The notes beneath the pieces are model-generated. The model was not told the origin of the DNA and made no database searches. It worked only from the letters and a program-made list of their open reading frames with translations. Position numbers and translations under genes: made by a program. A stretch of 7,867 bases of DNA from an uncultured Eubacteriales bacterium (GTDB taxonomy: Bacteria; Bacillota; Clostridia; Oscillospirales; Ruminococcaceae). Positions 1 through 6,459 of this stretch are shown here, piece by piece (the stretch's first letter is position 1; the number at the start of each line of letters is the position of its first letter). The stretch covers positions 1 through 7,867 of the forward strand of contig CAUHFD010000136.1 of the NCBI GenBank assembly GCA_959605275.1, in the 5' to 3' direction.

Positions 1-418
1 CATATCCGTTTGCATCATTGTTAAAAATAATAGTCCAAACATACACCGCGCCGCCGGTCAGAGAGGGCGCATAAAACACCAGCGTCAGCAAAGCCCGCAA
101 TTTTGGCGGCAATTCGTTAATAATCCAAGCAAACAATAAACTCAGCAAATATCCTGCCGGTCCGGTGATCACCGCAAAAATAAGGGTGTTTTTCAGACCG
201 ATTTGGAATACATCGTCTTTCAAAAAGAGGTTGAGATAATTTTCCAAACCGATAAATTTTGCCGGTTCCAAAACGTTAAAATAGGTAAAACTCAAACAGA
301 TCGCCAAAACCACCGGTACGATGGTAAACAGGGTAAACACCAGAAGATACGGCGCCATGAAAATATAATTATTCCGGTTTTTCAAGATCTGCTTACCAAG
401 TGAGTTTTTTTGCTTCAT
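1..418 (-). CDS. Carbohydrate ABC transporter permease, MalF/UgpA-type (partial, C-terminus outside window)
   Basis: This is the N-terminal 139 residues of an inner-membrane permease of the binding-protein-dependent sugar importers, which forms half of the channel that passes a sugar into the cytoplasm. Translation of the minus strand from ATG at 418 gives a short basic N-terminus (MKQKNSLGKQ), then hydrophobic stretches at about residues 18-43, 75-100 and 107-131. The segment FYAPSLTGGAVYVWTIIF (about 115-132) resembles the conserved P..S..A..W..lF stretch of MalF-type permeases. The EAA loop that contacts the ATPase lies in the missing part; full family members have about 290-310 residues. 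The start is supported by GGGAGG at 427-432, 8 bp upstream. The gene follows the stop of the large binding protein by 16 bp, so the two are very probably cotranscribed. The substrate is unknown; the family call is firm. Confidence 0.9.
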   Translation of the reverse strand, partial: MKQKNSLGKQILKNRNNYIFMAPYLLVFTLFTIVPVVLAICLSFTYFNVLEPAKFIGLENYLNLFLKDDVFQIGLKNTLIFAVITGPAGYLLSLLFAWIINELPPKLRALLTLVFYAPSLTGGAVYVWTIIFNNDANGY

Positions 419-434
419 TATCTCCGCCTCCCTT

Positions 435-3311
435 CTAATCCATGTTAAACTCTTTTCTTTTTTTGGTAATTTCTTCATTGATCCGCTCGGTATGATCCAG
501 CAGAGCTTCCCTGGCGTTTTCTCCGTCACGCACCGTAGCACGTACGGCAAAGCTGATTTCGCGGTCTTTCAGATATCCGCCGGGCACTTCCGGTACGCCG
601 ACGACCCATTCCCGCTGCGCGTCCAGCACCTCCAGTTCACTCTTGAGCCAAGGCAACCGATGCAGTGCTTCCGTATTTGCTGCGGCATATCTGGAAGCAA
701 CACCCATAATCGTTTCCAGCTCTCTGCCGTAATTGGTCTGAACATCGGCAGAGGACCACCATTTTAAGAATTCCCATCCGGCTTGCGGATTTTTCACCTG
801 CGCAAGCATCATGGTACAGGTGCCGTTTCCTGCGGCCGAACGATTGATTGTTCCGTTTTCATCCTTGATGCCCGGAATCACTGTAAAATCCCACAACCCC
901 TTAATCTCGGGCGCTGACACTGAAAGAGTGTTATACATCGTATAATCGGCGATTCCGATCGGCTTGTCACCCATACGAAAACGAGTTGCGAAATCATAGG
1001 TATATTCCAAACTGTAAGTGGTATAAAAAGACGTATAATATTCGAACGCGTTAATGCCAACCTCCGAATCGATCGCAACCGCCTTTGCATCTTCGGTAAA
1101 GAAAGAACCACCCATTTGATACAAAAACGTACCATAACCCGATAAATCCAAAGCCGTACTGCCGGAAGCATAGGCAGGGAGCGCAAAGGACATATTGTTT
1201 TTTTGGAGCACACTCAACATGTCGATTACATTATCCCATGTCTGGGGTACTTCCAGCCCAAGTTCTTTCAGAATATCGGTGCGATAAAACAGCAAAGGAA
1301 ATGTTTGCGTTTCAGGCAATGCATAAATTTTATCGCCGTAAGTATAAGGAACTAAGGCACTCGGCAAAAAGCGTGAAGCGATCTCCTCATAATCGGAAAA
1401 GGAGGCTAAATCATAAAGGGAATTTCGAATCGCATAGTTCATTGGATCGCTATTTACCGCAGACAAATACAAATCCGGTCCCTTGTTGGACAGGACCGCC
1501 GGAAGCAGTGAGTTCGCCGCAACCAGCTTCAGATTTAAAACAATGCCGGTTGTCTCGGTAAAATCACTGTCCGCCAACTGCTTGATGATTTGAGCCTGAT
1601 CGCGTCCTGTACCGATCCATGCCGTTACGGTTTGTGCGCCTTCTTGATAGTTGCCGATCGCATCGTACTCACTGATAAAGGAACTGATAAACATTTGCAC
1701 CGTTGCGTAAAAACTTTTCCACCAACTTGTTGTCGCGCGCGGCACCTCACAATCTGACGGCAGCAGCGCAATATAATCCAATTCCAGCGTCTGCTGCGCC
1801 GCAGTGACCAACCAAGAGCTCATGCCGATAATGCAGTTCTGATAATCCACAAAGGTTTTCGGAATACTGTCCGGATCTTCTACCATGCTGTCAATGCGAA
1901 AAATCGTTTTTTCTATCACCGAAGTGAAACTGCCGCGAGATCCGGTAATCGTCCGGATCTGCTTTAATATTGTCTGCAATCGGTCTGACTCTGAGGACAA
2001 CATTTTCATGGCGTCCTTGAGTTCATCCCCCAAATGATAATCCCGGAACTGATCCGGAGTCGTACCGGTGATCATCAAAATCTGCCGATAGACGTAATTT
2101 AAGTTGCGGATGCTCGCCTGTACTTCCTGTAAAATTTCAGACATATCGCCTATGGTAACTTCTAATTTCAGTTCATAGGTCTTGCCTGCTTCAAAGTAAA
2201 ATTCAAAGGCTTCCTCATCATTTCCCAGCACGGTACACTGCCATTGCGCGTTATACACAAACCGCAGATTTTTTGCTTCCGTAAAAGGGACCTGATTATC
2301 GATATACAGTTTTCTGGAAACAAAACTGCCCGAGGTTAAGTTCTGCCTTTGCCGTAAAGCAATACGGTATAGCCCGCTTTCAGGCACAGTGATCTTCCAG
2401 GATATCCAATCTCCCGGGCTTTTCCAGTTGGAAGAGCCGATGGTGTTTAACCGGATATGATAAGGGTCAAACGGTTCACTGGCAGCAGAAGTTCGATCAG
2501 AAATCGGATAAACAGAAGGCGTTGATTTCTGATAAGTATTTTCAGCTTGAATTTTTACAAGCTGATTCCCCGATGCCGCCGTATATCCTTTTTGCTCATA
2601 TTTCTTTTTGACCTCTGCATAAGAGGGCAAGCTTTCCGCCGGCTTTAAAGTAACCTTTGAAACTGCAAAGCTTTCTCTGATGTAAGAAAAAGTGATAGTA
2701 TTTTCTCCTGCCGGGAAATAAAAGGAAAACGGTTCTGTATAATAACTGCTGGTTGAGGATAATGCTAAATCCTGATAACACGACGTTTGTGTTTGAAACG
2801 GACGAATTTCATTGCCGAAATCATCAAACTCAAATCCGTCATTATAGGTTACCGCATCTTGATATATGCGATTAAACTGGAATAATTGCGCTTCTGAAAA
2901 AGGAATCTCTCCGTTAATCTTCAGCTCACGTTCGATATTGTTCGCATCTCCCGCAACGGTATAGTATTCGACGCTGATTATGTAACGGGCCTCTTGCTCC
3001 AACCGAAATCGGAAACTGATCGGTGTTTCCCCGTCATCCACGGCACAGGTCTTGTTTTCGTACACAGCCGTATGTGCTCCTGACTCGGGGAATAACTCTA
3101 TAGTTTCTGTGCCGAATGGGACATTTTGATATTTTTCATCATACTTGTTATAATCAAATTCAGTATCCGCATCAGCATCGGTCAAGAGAAGCTCGGTAAC
3201 ATCTCCGCCGGCAGAAATGGCAGGAGAACCCGCGGAAACCTGCGGAACTTGGAACAGTAAACTCAGTATACATATGACTGCCGTTAATGCATGATATCTG
3301 GTATGTTTCAA
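435..3311 (-). CDS. Large extracellular solute-binding protein with two N-terminal carbohydrate-binding-like domains
   Basis: This 958-residue exported protein should capture sugar and deliver it to the adjacent permease. It is more than twice the usual 400-450 residues of a family 1 binding protein. Seen in order: a Sec signal peptide with likely cleavage after VSA (A27) and no lipobox; a beta-rich domain at about 67-223; a second at about 252-390 that repeats the first (IPFSEA 136-141 and VPFTEA 341-346; FSFYFPAG 195-202 and FEFYFEAG 369-376); a helical region at about 400-555; and a binding-protein domain at about 560-958. The last holds PETQTFPLLFYR (666-677), GIADY (786-790), WEFLKWW (846-852) and VPEVPGGY (906-913). 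From memory, this layout recurs in Paenibacillus and clostridial sugar loci. The repeats resemble CBM6/CBM35-like beta-sandwiches, but that assignment is inferred. The start is TTG, with AAAGGAAG about 8 bp upstream; no in-frame ATG lies nearby. Ligand unknown. Confidence 0.92.
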   Translation of the reverse strand: MKHTRYHALTAVICILSLLFQVPQVSAGSPAISAGGDVTELLLTDADADTEFDYNKYDEKYQNVPFGTETIELFPESGAHTAVYENKTCAVDDGETPISFRFRLEQEARYIISVEYYTVAGDANNIERELKINGEIPFSEAQLFQFNRIYQDAVTYNDGFEFDDFGNEIRPFQTQTSCYQDLALSSTSSYYTEPFSFYFPAGENTITFSYIRESFAVSKVTLKPAESLPSYAEVKKKYEQKGYTAASGNQLVKIQAENTYQKSTPSVYPISDRTSAASEPFDPYHIRLNTIGSSNWKSPGDWISWKITVPESGLYRIALRQRQNLTSGSFVSRKLYIDNQVPFTEAKNLRFVYNAQWQCTVLGNDEEAFEFYFEAGKTYELKLEVTIGDMSEILQEVQASIRNLNYVYRQILMITGTTPDQFRDYHLGDELKDAMKMLSSESDRLQTILKQIRTITGSRGSFTSVIEKTIFRIDSMVEDPDSIPKTFVDYQNCIIGMSSWLVTAAQQTLELDYIALLPSDCEVPRATTSWWKSFYATVQMFISSFISEYDAIGNYQEGAQTVTAWIGTGRDQAQIIKQLADSDFTETTGIVLNLKLVAANSLLPAVLSNKGPDLYLSAVNSDPMNYAIRNSLYDLASFSDYEEIASRFLPSALVPYTYGDKIYALPETQTFPLLFYRTDILKELGLEVPQTWDNVIDMLSVLQKNNMSFALPAYASGSTALDLSGYGTFLYQMGGSFFTEDAKAVAIDSEVGINAFEYYTSFYTTYSLEYTYDFATRFRMGDKPIGIADYTMYNTLSVSAPEIKGLWDFTVIPGIKDENGTINRSAAGNGTCTMMLAQVKNPQAGWEFLKWWSSADVQTNYGRELETIMGVASRYAAANTEALHRLPWLKSELEVLDAQREWVVGVPEVPGGYLKDREISFAVRATVRDGENAREALLDHTERINEEITKKRKEFNMD

Positions 3312-3362
3312 AATCTGATCTTCCTTTCCCCAATCGATCCCGAACAGTTTCCGCGTTTTATG

Positions 3363-4520
3363 TTAACTCTGTTTTTTCTTAATGACCAAGAAATAGATTG
3401 CCGCCGCAATGCCGCCCAATACCGCAACCACTAAAATAATGATTCCGGCTATCAAGCCCGCGTTGCTTTGCGTGGTTTCTCCGTTTGTATCCGCATCGGA
3501 CCGGCTCTCATTGCTGTCTGATGTGATCTCTGAAGTAACGCCATCCTGATCCAAATTTGACTCTGCCTCCAGTTCCGAACTTGTTATCACTTCTCCGGAC
3601 GTATCGATTGGCTGAGACTCTGTATCGGTCGTGCCGGTAGATGCTGACGGCTTATCGGAAGCAGTGCTGACCGTTGTATTACTACTTGCACGACTGGACG
3701 CAGAAGTGCTGGCAGTCGAAGAAGTAGCGGGTTTTGAGGTAGTTTCTGCCGGTGTCGGCTCAGTCGGACCGTTCTGCTTCACTGCCAGATCAACGATCTG
3801 CACATAATCCATTTTCCATGTCATCGATCCGCCTGCGACAATATCAAACACGATCCAGTCGATCTTGCTGAAATCCACTCTTGCTTTTTCTCCCGTAGTT
3901 ACTTCACACTCTACTCCGTCTACGCTTGATTTGTAAGATTGACCGGGCGTATAATCTTTTTTCAGATCCACCACCAGATAATTCCAACCGGTTTGGATAT
4001 TTTCTTTGGTAAACCACATGGAATAATAAATAGAATCATTTCTGGAAAGCGATTTGTCTGCGTCGGAACCCAACCGAACTTTAAAGAAAACATCCTTGGC
4101 TGCGCCTTCTGTTCCGATCGCCATTTTACTGACATCGCTGATATAAAACCACATTACAAATCCCGGACGGGAAGCCCCCGATGCATTCACATACCCTTTC
4201 CCGTTCCATTTCTTATCCCCGCATATCCACGCTGACATACCGTTATTGGCTGTCAAGGCTTTCTGGAAAAAGCTGCCGTCGCCGACTTTTTTATCTTTCG
4301 TATCAATGCCCGCCAAGCCAAGCGGAATGGAGGCGCTGCTGCCGATTCTCTGCTCTTCTTCATGCTGATAATCAATCAGATAATCCGCATCAAAGATATC
4401 ACCGACTGTTTTGTAATACTGCACTTTTGACGCTCCTGCGCTCACAGACAAGGTGCTTGCAGTAGCCGACAAAACACATGCTACCATAATCAATGCTATT
4501 GACTTTTTCAGTATTTTCAT
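3363..4520 (-). CDS. Membrane-anchored surface protein with putative carbohydrate-binding domain and Ser/Thr-rich stalk
   Basis: I do not recognise a named family. The 385-residue protein has a signal peptide (cleavage probably after VSA, A28), a beta-rich domain at about 34-245, a low-complexity Ser/Thr/Ala and then acidic linker at about 250-353, one strongly hydrophobic helix at about 355-380, and a KKKQS tail. This predicts an outward-facing domain on a flexible stalk through the cell wall, held by a C-terminal membrane helix; there is no LPXTG sorting motif. In the domain, GWNYLVVDL (178-186), VDFSKIDWIVFDI (215-227) and WKMDYVQIVDL (235-245) have the spacing and look of jelly-roll carbohydrate-binding modules, which is an inference from pattern only. 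An ATG three codons upstream (4529) abuts the AAAGGG ribosome site, whereas ATG 4520 lies 9 bp from it, so 4520 is preferred. Its place between two binding-protein genes suggests a role in substrate capture or in holding the system at the surface. Confidence 0.85.
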   Translation of the reverse strand: MKILKKSIALIMVACVLSATASTLSVSAGASKVQYYKTVGDIFDADYLIDYQHEEEQRIGSSASIPLGLAGIDTKDKKVGDGSFFQKALTANNGMSAWICGDKKWNGKGYVNASGASRPGFVMWFYISDVSKMAIGTEGAAKDVFFKVRLGSDADKSLSRNDSIYYSMWFTKENIQTGWNYLVVDLKKDYTPGQSYKSSVDGVECEVTTGEKARVDFSKIDWIVFDIVAGGSMTWKMDYVQIVDLAVKQNGPTEPTPAETTSKPATSSTASTSASSRASSNTTVSTASDKPSASTGTTDTESQPIDTSGEVITSSELEAESNLDQDGVTSEITSDSNESRSDADTNGETTQSNAGLIAGIIILVVAVLGGIAAAIYFLVIKKKQS

Positions 4521-4557
4521 TGTATCCATCCCTTTACCGTTAAATTTTCAAAAGTCT

Positions 4558-4573
4558 GTTCCGCGTACGGAAC
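4558..4573 (-). other. Intercistronic stem-loop after the first binding-protein gene
   Basis: A perfect 6-bp inverted repeat, GTTCCG-(4-base loop)-CGGAAC, lies in the gap between the stop of the first solute-binding protein (4595) and the next start (4520). On the transcribed strand the loop is TACG, and four bases later comes TTTT. A wider pair, GTCTGT/ACAGAC (4554-4559 and 4585-4590), flanks it but overlaps the inner stem. The T-run is short, so this is more likely a 3'-end-stabilising or partial-termination element than a full terminator. In sugar operons such a structure commonly lets the binding protein be made in excess of the membrane parts; that role is inferred here. Confidence 0.5.
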
Positions 4574-4594
4574 CTCGTACAAATACAGACCATA

Positions 4595-5974
4595 TCATTC
4601 AGAGGAACTGCTTTCGTCTGTTTCCGATGTATAGAAGAATCCTTCAATATATCCATTTACAACACCTTCGATCGTTTGCATTGCCGACTGAGGAGTAAAC
4701 TCAGAAGAACGAACACAAGCATATATTGATTCGCCCAATACATCTCCGCCTGACATGCCCCAAGATTCATCCGCCACCACTTTTTCGGTGCACAAACGAT
4801 ACATTTCCAACGCGTGCTCGTTGCCGTTAAAAGTATTGTTTAACTGTCCGTCATAATATGCCTCCGCGTCTTCCGAAACGGAACCATACAAAGGCTCTGA
4901 CAACGCATCAAAAACAACAGCAGCGTTTTTTGCATCCTGTGTATTGTTCGCAAGCATCACCCAAGAACGAAGTTGAGAATCCATGACGATAAAATCATCT
5001 GCGTCCGGTCCGATAGGCAGCGGAACGATTCCCCACTCCTGATCCTCTTTAAAGTTTTTATTGATGGACTGGAAATTATCTGCTCCTCCGCTGTAAAAGG
5101 CAACCTCCCCCGAATAAAATGTTGTGATCGGATCTTTTCCGCTCGGCATCAACGTAGCATCGGTCGTTTCCAGCTGGTACAAATAGTTCAAGGCATTCTG
5201 TGCTTGTTGAGACAACAAAGCAAACTCATATTTGCCTTCTTCATTTTTTTCTATCATGGTGCCGCCGTTTGCAAATATCATCGGCTTTTCAAAGTTGTTT
5301 GCGTGCCAGTCAACCGTGGTAATCCCCCACTGGTCGATAGCACCGCCTGACAAACTTTTAGTCACCTTTTTGCAGATCTCCTGAAATTTTGCAAAAGTCC
5401 ATTGATTGCTTTTTACCAAATCATAAGGGTCCTCACATTTCTCATTTTCCAGCATGGTTTTATTGTAAAAAAGGAAGGATCCCGATGAGATTTGCGGATA
5501 TTCAAATTGCACGCCGTAAACATTGCCCTCATGAGTATATGCGTTTCTGTGGCTTGCAAAAAATTTCTCTTGCGCCGGATCAAAACCTTCAATGGTATTC
5601 AAAGCCATCAATGAGCCGGTCTTTCTCAAAACCTGGTAGCGCGAATAATCCACTTCAATAAAATCTGCAAATTTCTGTCCCGCCATAATCGCCTTATTTA
5701 CCTGATCGAAAAAGGTTTCTGCATTGATTTCTACTTTTTTGATGGTACAATTATAATCTTTTTCCACCTGCTCATACCATGCGGTTCGTTTGTCTCCGTA
5801 ATCCGATTCACCGGCCTCCGGATAATTATTCCAATCCCATAACGTTGCCCATGTAAATTCATACCCAGACAAGTCTACTTTTTCTTTTGTGTTCCCTTTG
5901 TCACATCCGGAAAAGGACAAGCCGGTCGCCGCTACAACTGCTGCCAAAAATACAGCTGCCATTTTTTTCTTCAT
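4595..5974 (-). CDS. Extracellular sugar-type solute-binding lipoprotein (family 1)
   Basis: This 459-residue protein is the first gene of the operon and should bind a sugar outside the cell and hand it to the ABC permease. It opens with a lysine-rich signal peptide and a lipobox-like FSGC, so Cys24 is the likely lipidated residue and the protein is tethered to the membrane. The mature part is of the usual length for family 1 binding proteins. Family-like features are WDWNNYPEAG (46-55), the QISSGSFLFYNK stretch (161-172) after the first lobe, QWTFAKFQ (191-198), FYSGEVAFYSGGADN (286-300) and WGIVPLP (314-320). It ends in an acidic Ser-rich tail, ETDESSSSE. GAAAGGAGCT at 5981-5990 fixes ATG 5974. 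The promoter lies about 200 bp upstream. It differs clearly from the 958-residue binding protein of the same operon, so two ligand-capture proteins are encoded together. The substrate cannot be inferred. Confidence 0.93.
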   Translation of the reverse strand: MKKKMAAVFLAAVVAATGLSFSGCDKGNTKEKVDLSGYEFTWATLWDWNNYPEAGESDYGDKRTAWYEQVEKDYNCTIKKVEINAETFFDQVNKAIMAGQKFADFIEVDYSRYQVLRKTGSLMALNTIEGFDPAQEKFFASHRNAYTHEGNVYGVQFEYPQISSGSFLFYNKTMLENEKCEDPYDLVKSNQWTFAKFQEICKKVTKSLSGGAIDQWGITTVDWHANNFEKPMIFANGGTMIEKNEEGKYEFALLSQQAQNALNYLYQLETTDATLMPSGKDPITTFYSGEVAFYSGGADNFQSINKNFKEDQEWGIVPLPIGPDADDFIVMDSQLRSWVMLANNTQDAKNAAVVFDALSEPLYGSVSEDAEAYYDGQLNNTFNGNEHALEMYRLCTEKVVADESWGMSGGDVLGESIYACVRSSEFTPQSAMQTIEGVVNGYIEGFFYTSETDESSSSE

Positions 5975-6063
5975 TACAATAGCTCCTTTCGTTTTTTATT
6001 TAAAGCCAAATTTCATTGGCAAACCAACAAGCAAAATACGCATCAAATAATCGGATTTTCCCT

Positions 6064-6077
6064 TGTTCCCGTTTACA
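6064..6077 (-). promoter_or_regulatory. Putative cre site (CcpA catabolite repression)
   Basis: On the minus strand the bases read TGTAAACGGGAACA. This fits the Firmicute cre consensus TGNAARCGNWWWCA at all but one position (a G where W is expected). It lies about 93-106 bases downstream of the predicted start of the operon transcript, where CcpA bound to DNA would block elongating RNA polymerase. It fits the idea that this sugar operon is switched off when a preferred sugar is present. The function is inferred from the match and position. Confidence 0.6.
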
Positions 6078-6122
6078 GACACAAGTCGCAAACAACAAGC
6101 CATAAATAAGCAAGTTCAAAAA

Positions 6123-6146
6123 TGAATCAAATTGTGAATCAAATTT
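6123..6146 (+). promoter_or_regulatory. Tandem operator-like boxes (TGAATCAAATT x2)
   Basis: Two copies of TGAATCAAATT stand head to tail at 6123-6133 and 6135-6145, start to start 12 bp apart. They lie about 25-47 bp downstream of the predicted operon transcription start. The same core recurs at 6302-6312 (inverted) and 6348-6360 within this one intergenic gap, beside a gene for a DNA-binding repressor. They are therefore the best candidates for its operator. The 12-bp spacing is just over one helical turn. Confidence 0.65.
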
Positions 6147-6160
6147 AACGATTGTTTTTC

Positions 6161-6169
6161 GTTTGATTA
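6161..6169 (-). promoter_or_regulatory. Weaker operator-like half box at the operon transcription start
   Basis: The minus strand reads TAATCAAAC, sharing AATCAAA with the stronger boxes but inverted relative to the tandem pair. AATCAAA (6137-6143) and TTTGATT (6162-6168) form an inverted repeat, with AACGA/TCGTT (6147-6151 and 6159-6163) nested inside. The box covers about +1 to +10 of the predicted transcript, a position where a bound repressor would hinder initiation. Confidence 0.4.
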
Positions 6170-6176
6170 CATCTAA

Positions 6177-6205
6177 ATATTACTACTATTATTCATTATT
6201 GTCAA
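6177..6205 (-). promoter_or_regulatory. Sigma-A-type promoter of the transporter operon
   Basis: On the minus strand a perfect -35 hexamer TTGACA (6205-6200) is followed, after exactly 17 bp, by TAATAT (6182-6177), which differs from TATAAT at two positions. Transcription would begin near 6170 and run into the first binding-protein gene with a leader of about 195 bases. The operator-like boxes lie just downstream. Confidence 0.75.
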
Positions 6206-6301
6206 GTACTTTTCGTAATTTTATTATTTTCTGTTTATTAGTTTTATTCCATTCGGTGTATTCTTGATCTTTGCTCAAAATTTAAAAATATATTTGTATT
6301 G

Positions 6302-6312
6302 AAATTTGATTC
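6302..6312 (-). promoter_or_regulatory. Operator-like box, inverted copy
   Basis: AAATTTGATTC on the plus strand is the exact reverse complement of GAATCAAATTT found at 6137-6146 and 6349-6359. It lies between the two promoters, about 97 bp upstream of the operon -35 element and about 78 bp upstream of the regulator -35 element. It is a candidate auxiliary operator. Confidence 0.5.
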
Positions 6313-6341
6313 TAATTTATATCATTAATTTTGTCCATAAC

Positions 6342-6360
6342 AATTGATGAATCAAATTTT
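6342..6360 (+). promoter_or_regulatory. Operator-like box upstream of the regulator promoter
   Basis: TGAATCAAATTTT (6348-6360) repeats the box seen near the operon promoter. Here it is also part of a dyad, TTGAT-GA-ATCAA (6344-6355), the most symmetric version in the gap. It sits about 30 bp upstream of the regulator -35 element. Boxes on both sides of the divergent promoters, roughly 200 bp apart, would suit autoregulation or DNA looping; this is inference. Confidence 0.55.
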
Positions 6361-6389
6361 CAAAATCACATCCTATTCGTATCTTTTTA

Positions 6390-6418
6390 TTGACAATTCA
6401 CATCATAAATGTTATGAT
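6390..6418 (+). promoter_or_regulatory. Sigma-A-type promoter of the regulator gene
   Basis: TTGACA (6390-6395) is followed, after exactly 17 bp, by TATGAT (6413-6418), one base off TATAAT. Transcription would begin near 6425, leaving a short leader of about 35 bases before ATG 6460. Confidence 0.75.
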
Positions 6419-6459
6419 GAAACCAATAGTATAAAATACAAACGATTTGAGTGACCGAA

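Larger units (their letters stand above)
5975..6459. promoter_or_regulatory. Divergent control region between transporter operon and regulator
   Basis: This 485-bp AT-rich gap codes for nothing that I can support. It holds, from left to right, the ribosome site of the first transporter gene, a small dyad (GCCAA-6-TTGGC, 6005-6020), a cre-like site, a cluster of GAATCAAATT boxes, the minus-strand promoter, about 100 bp of very AT-rich sequence, two more boxes and the plus-strand promoter of the regulator. The minus-strand transcript would carry a leader of about 195 bases. I see no riboswitch-like conserved core in that leader. Confidence 0.8.

Noticed and set aside
203..403. Plus-strand open frame opposite the permease
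   Set aside because: It is antisense to well-supported permease codons with clear membrane helices; its peptide is low in information and has no ribosome site of note.
878..1213. Minus-strand open frame of 111 codons inside the large binding-protein gene
   Set aside because: It overlaps the 958-residue gene fully in another frame, has an Arg/Leu-rich composition typical of an out-of-frame read, and lacks family motifs.
4470..4485. Cysteine in the signal peptide of the stalk protein as a lipobox (MVAC, C15)
   Set aside because: The hydrophobic core continues past the cysteine to a good VSA cleavage site, the -3 residue is unusual, and the protein already has a C-terminal membrane anchor. A lipobox is not fully excluded.
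4973..5350. Plus-strand open frame of 125 codons opposite the first binding protein
   Set aside because: It is an antisense shadow of a gene with a signal peptide, lipobox and family motifs.
6005..6020. GCCAA/TTGGC dyad in the leader as a terminator or riboswitch part
   Set aside because: It is only 5 bp with no clean T-run after it and no surrounding conserved core; it is mentioned only as part of the control region.
6123..6169. Repeats considered as a CRISPR array
   Set aside because: The units are about 11 bp with no spacers of constant length and no cas genes; they fit operator boxes far better.
6206..6300. Very AT-rich stretch as a replication origin or a further promoter
   Set aside because: No DnaA-box cluster or iteron was seen, and possible -35/-10 pairs there are poor compared with the two assigned promoters.
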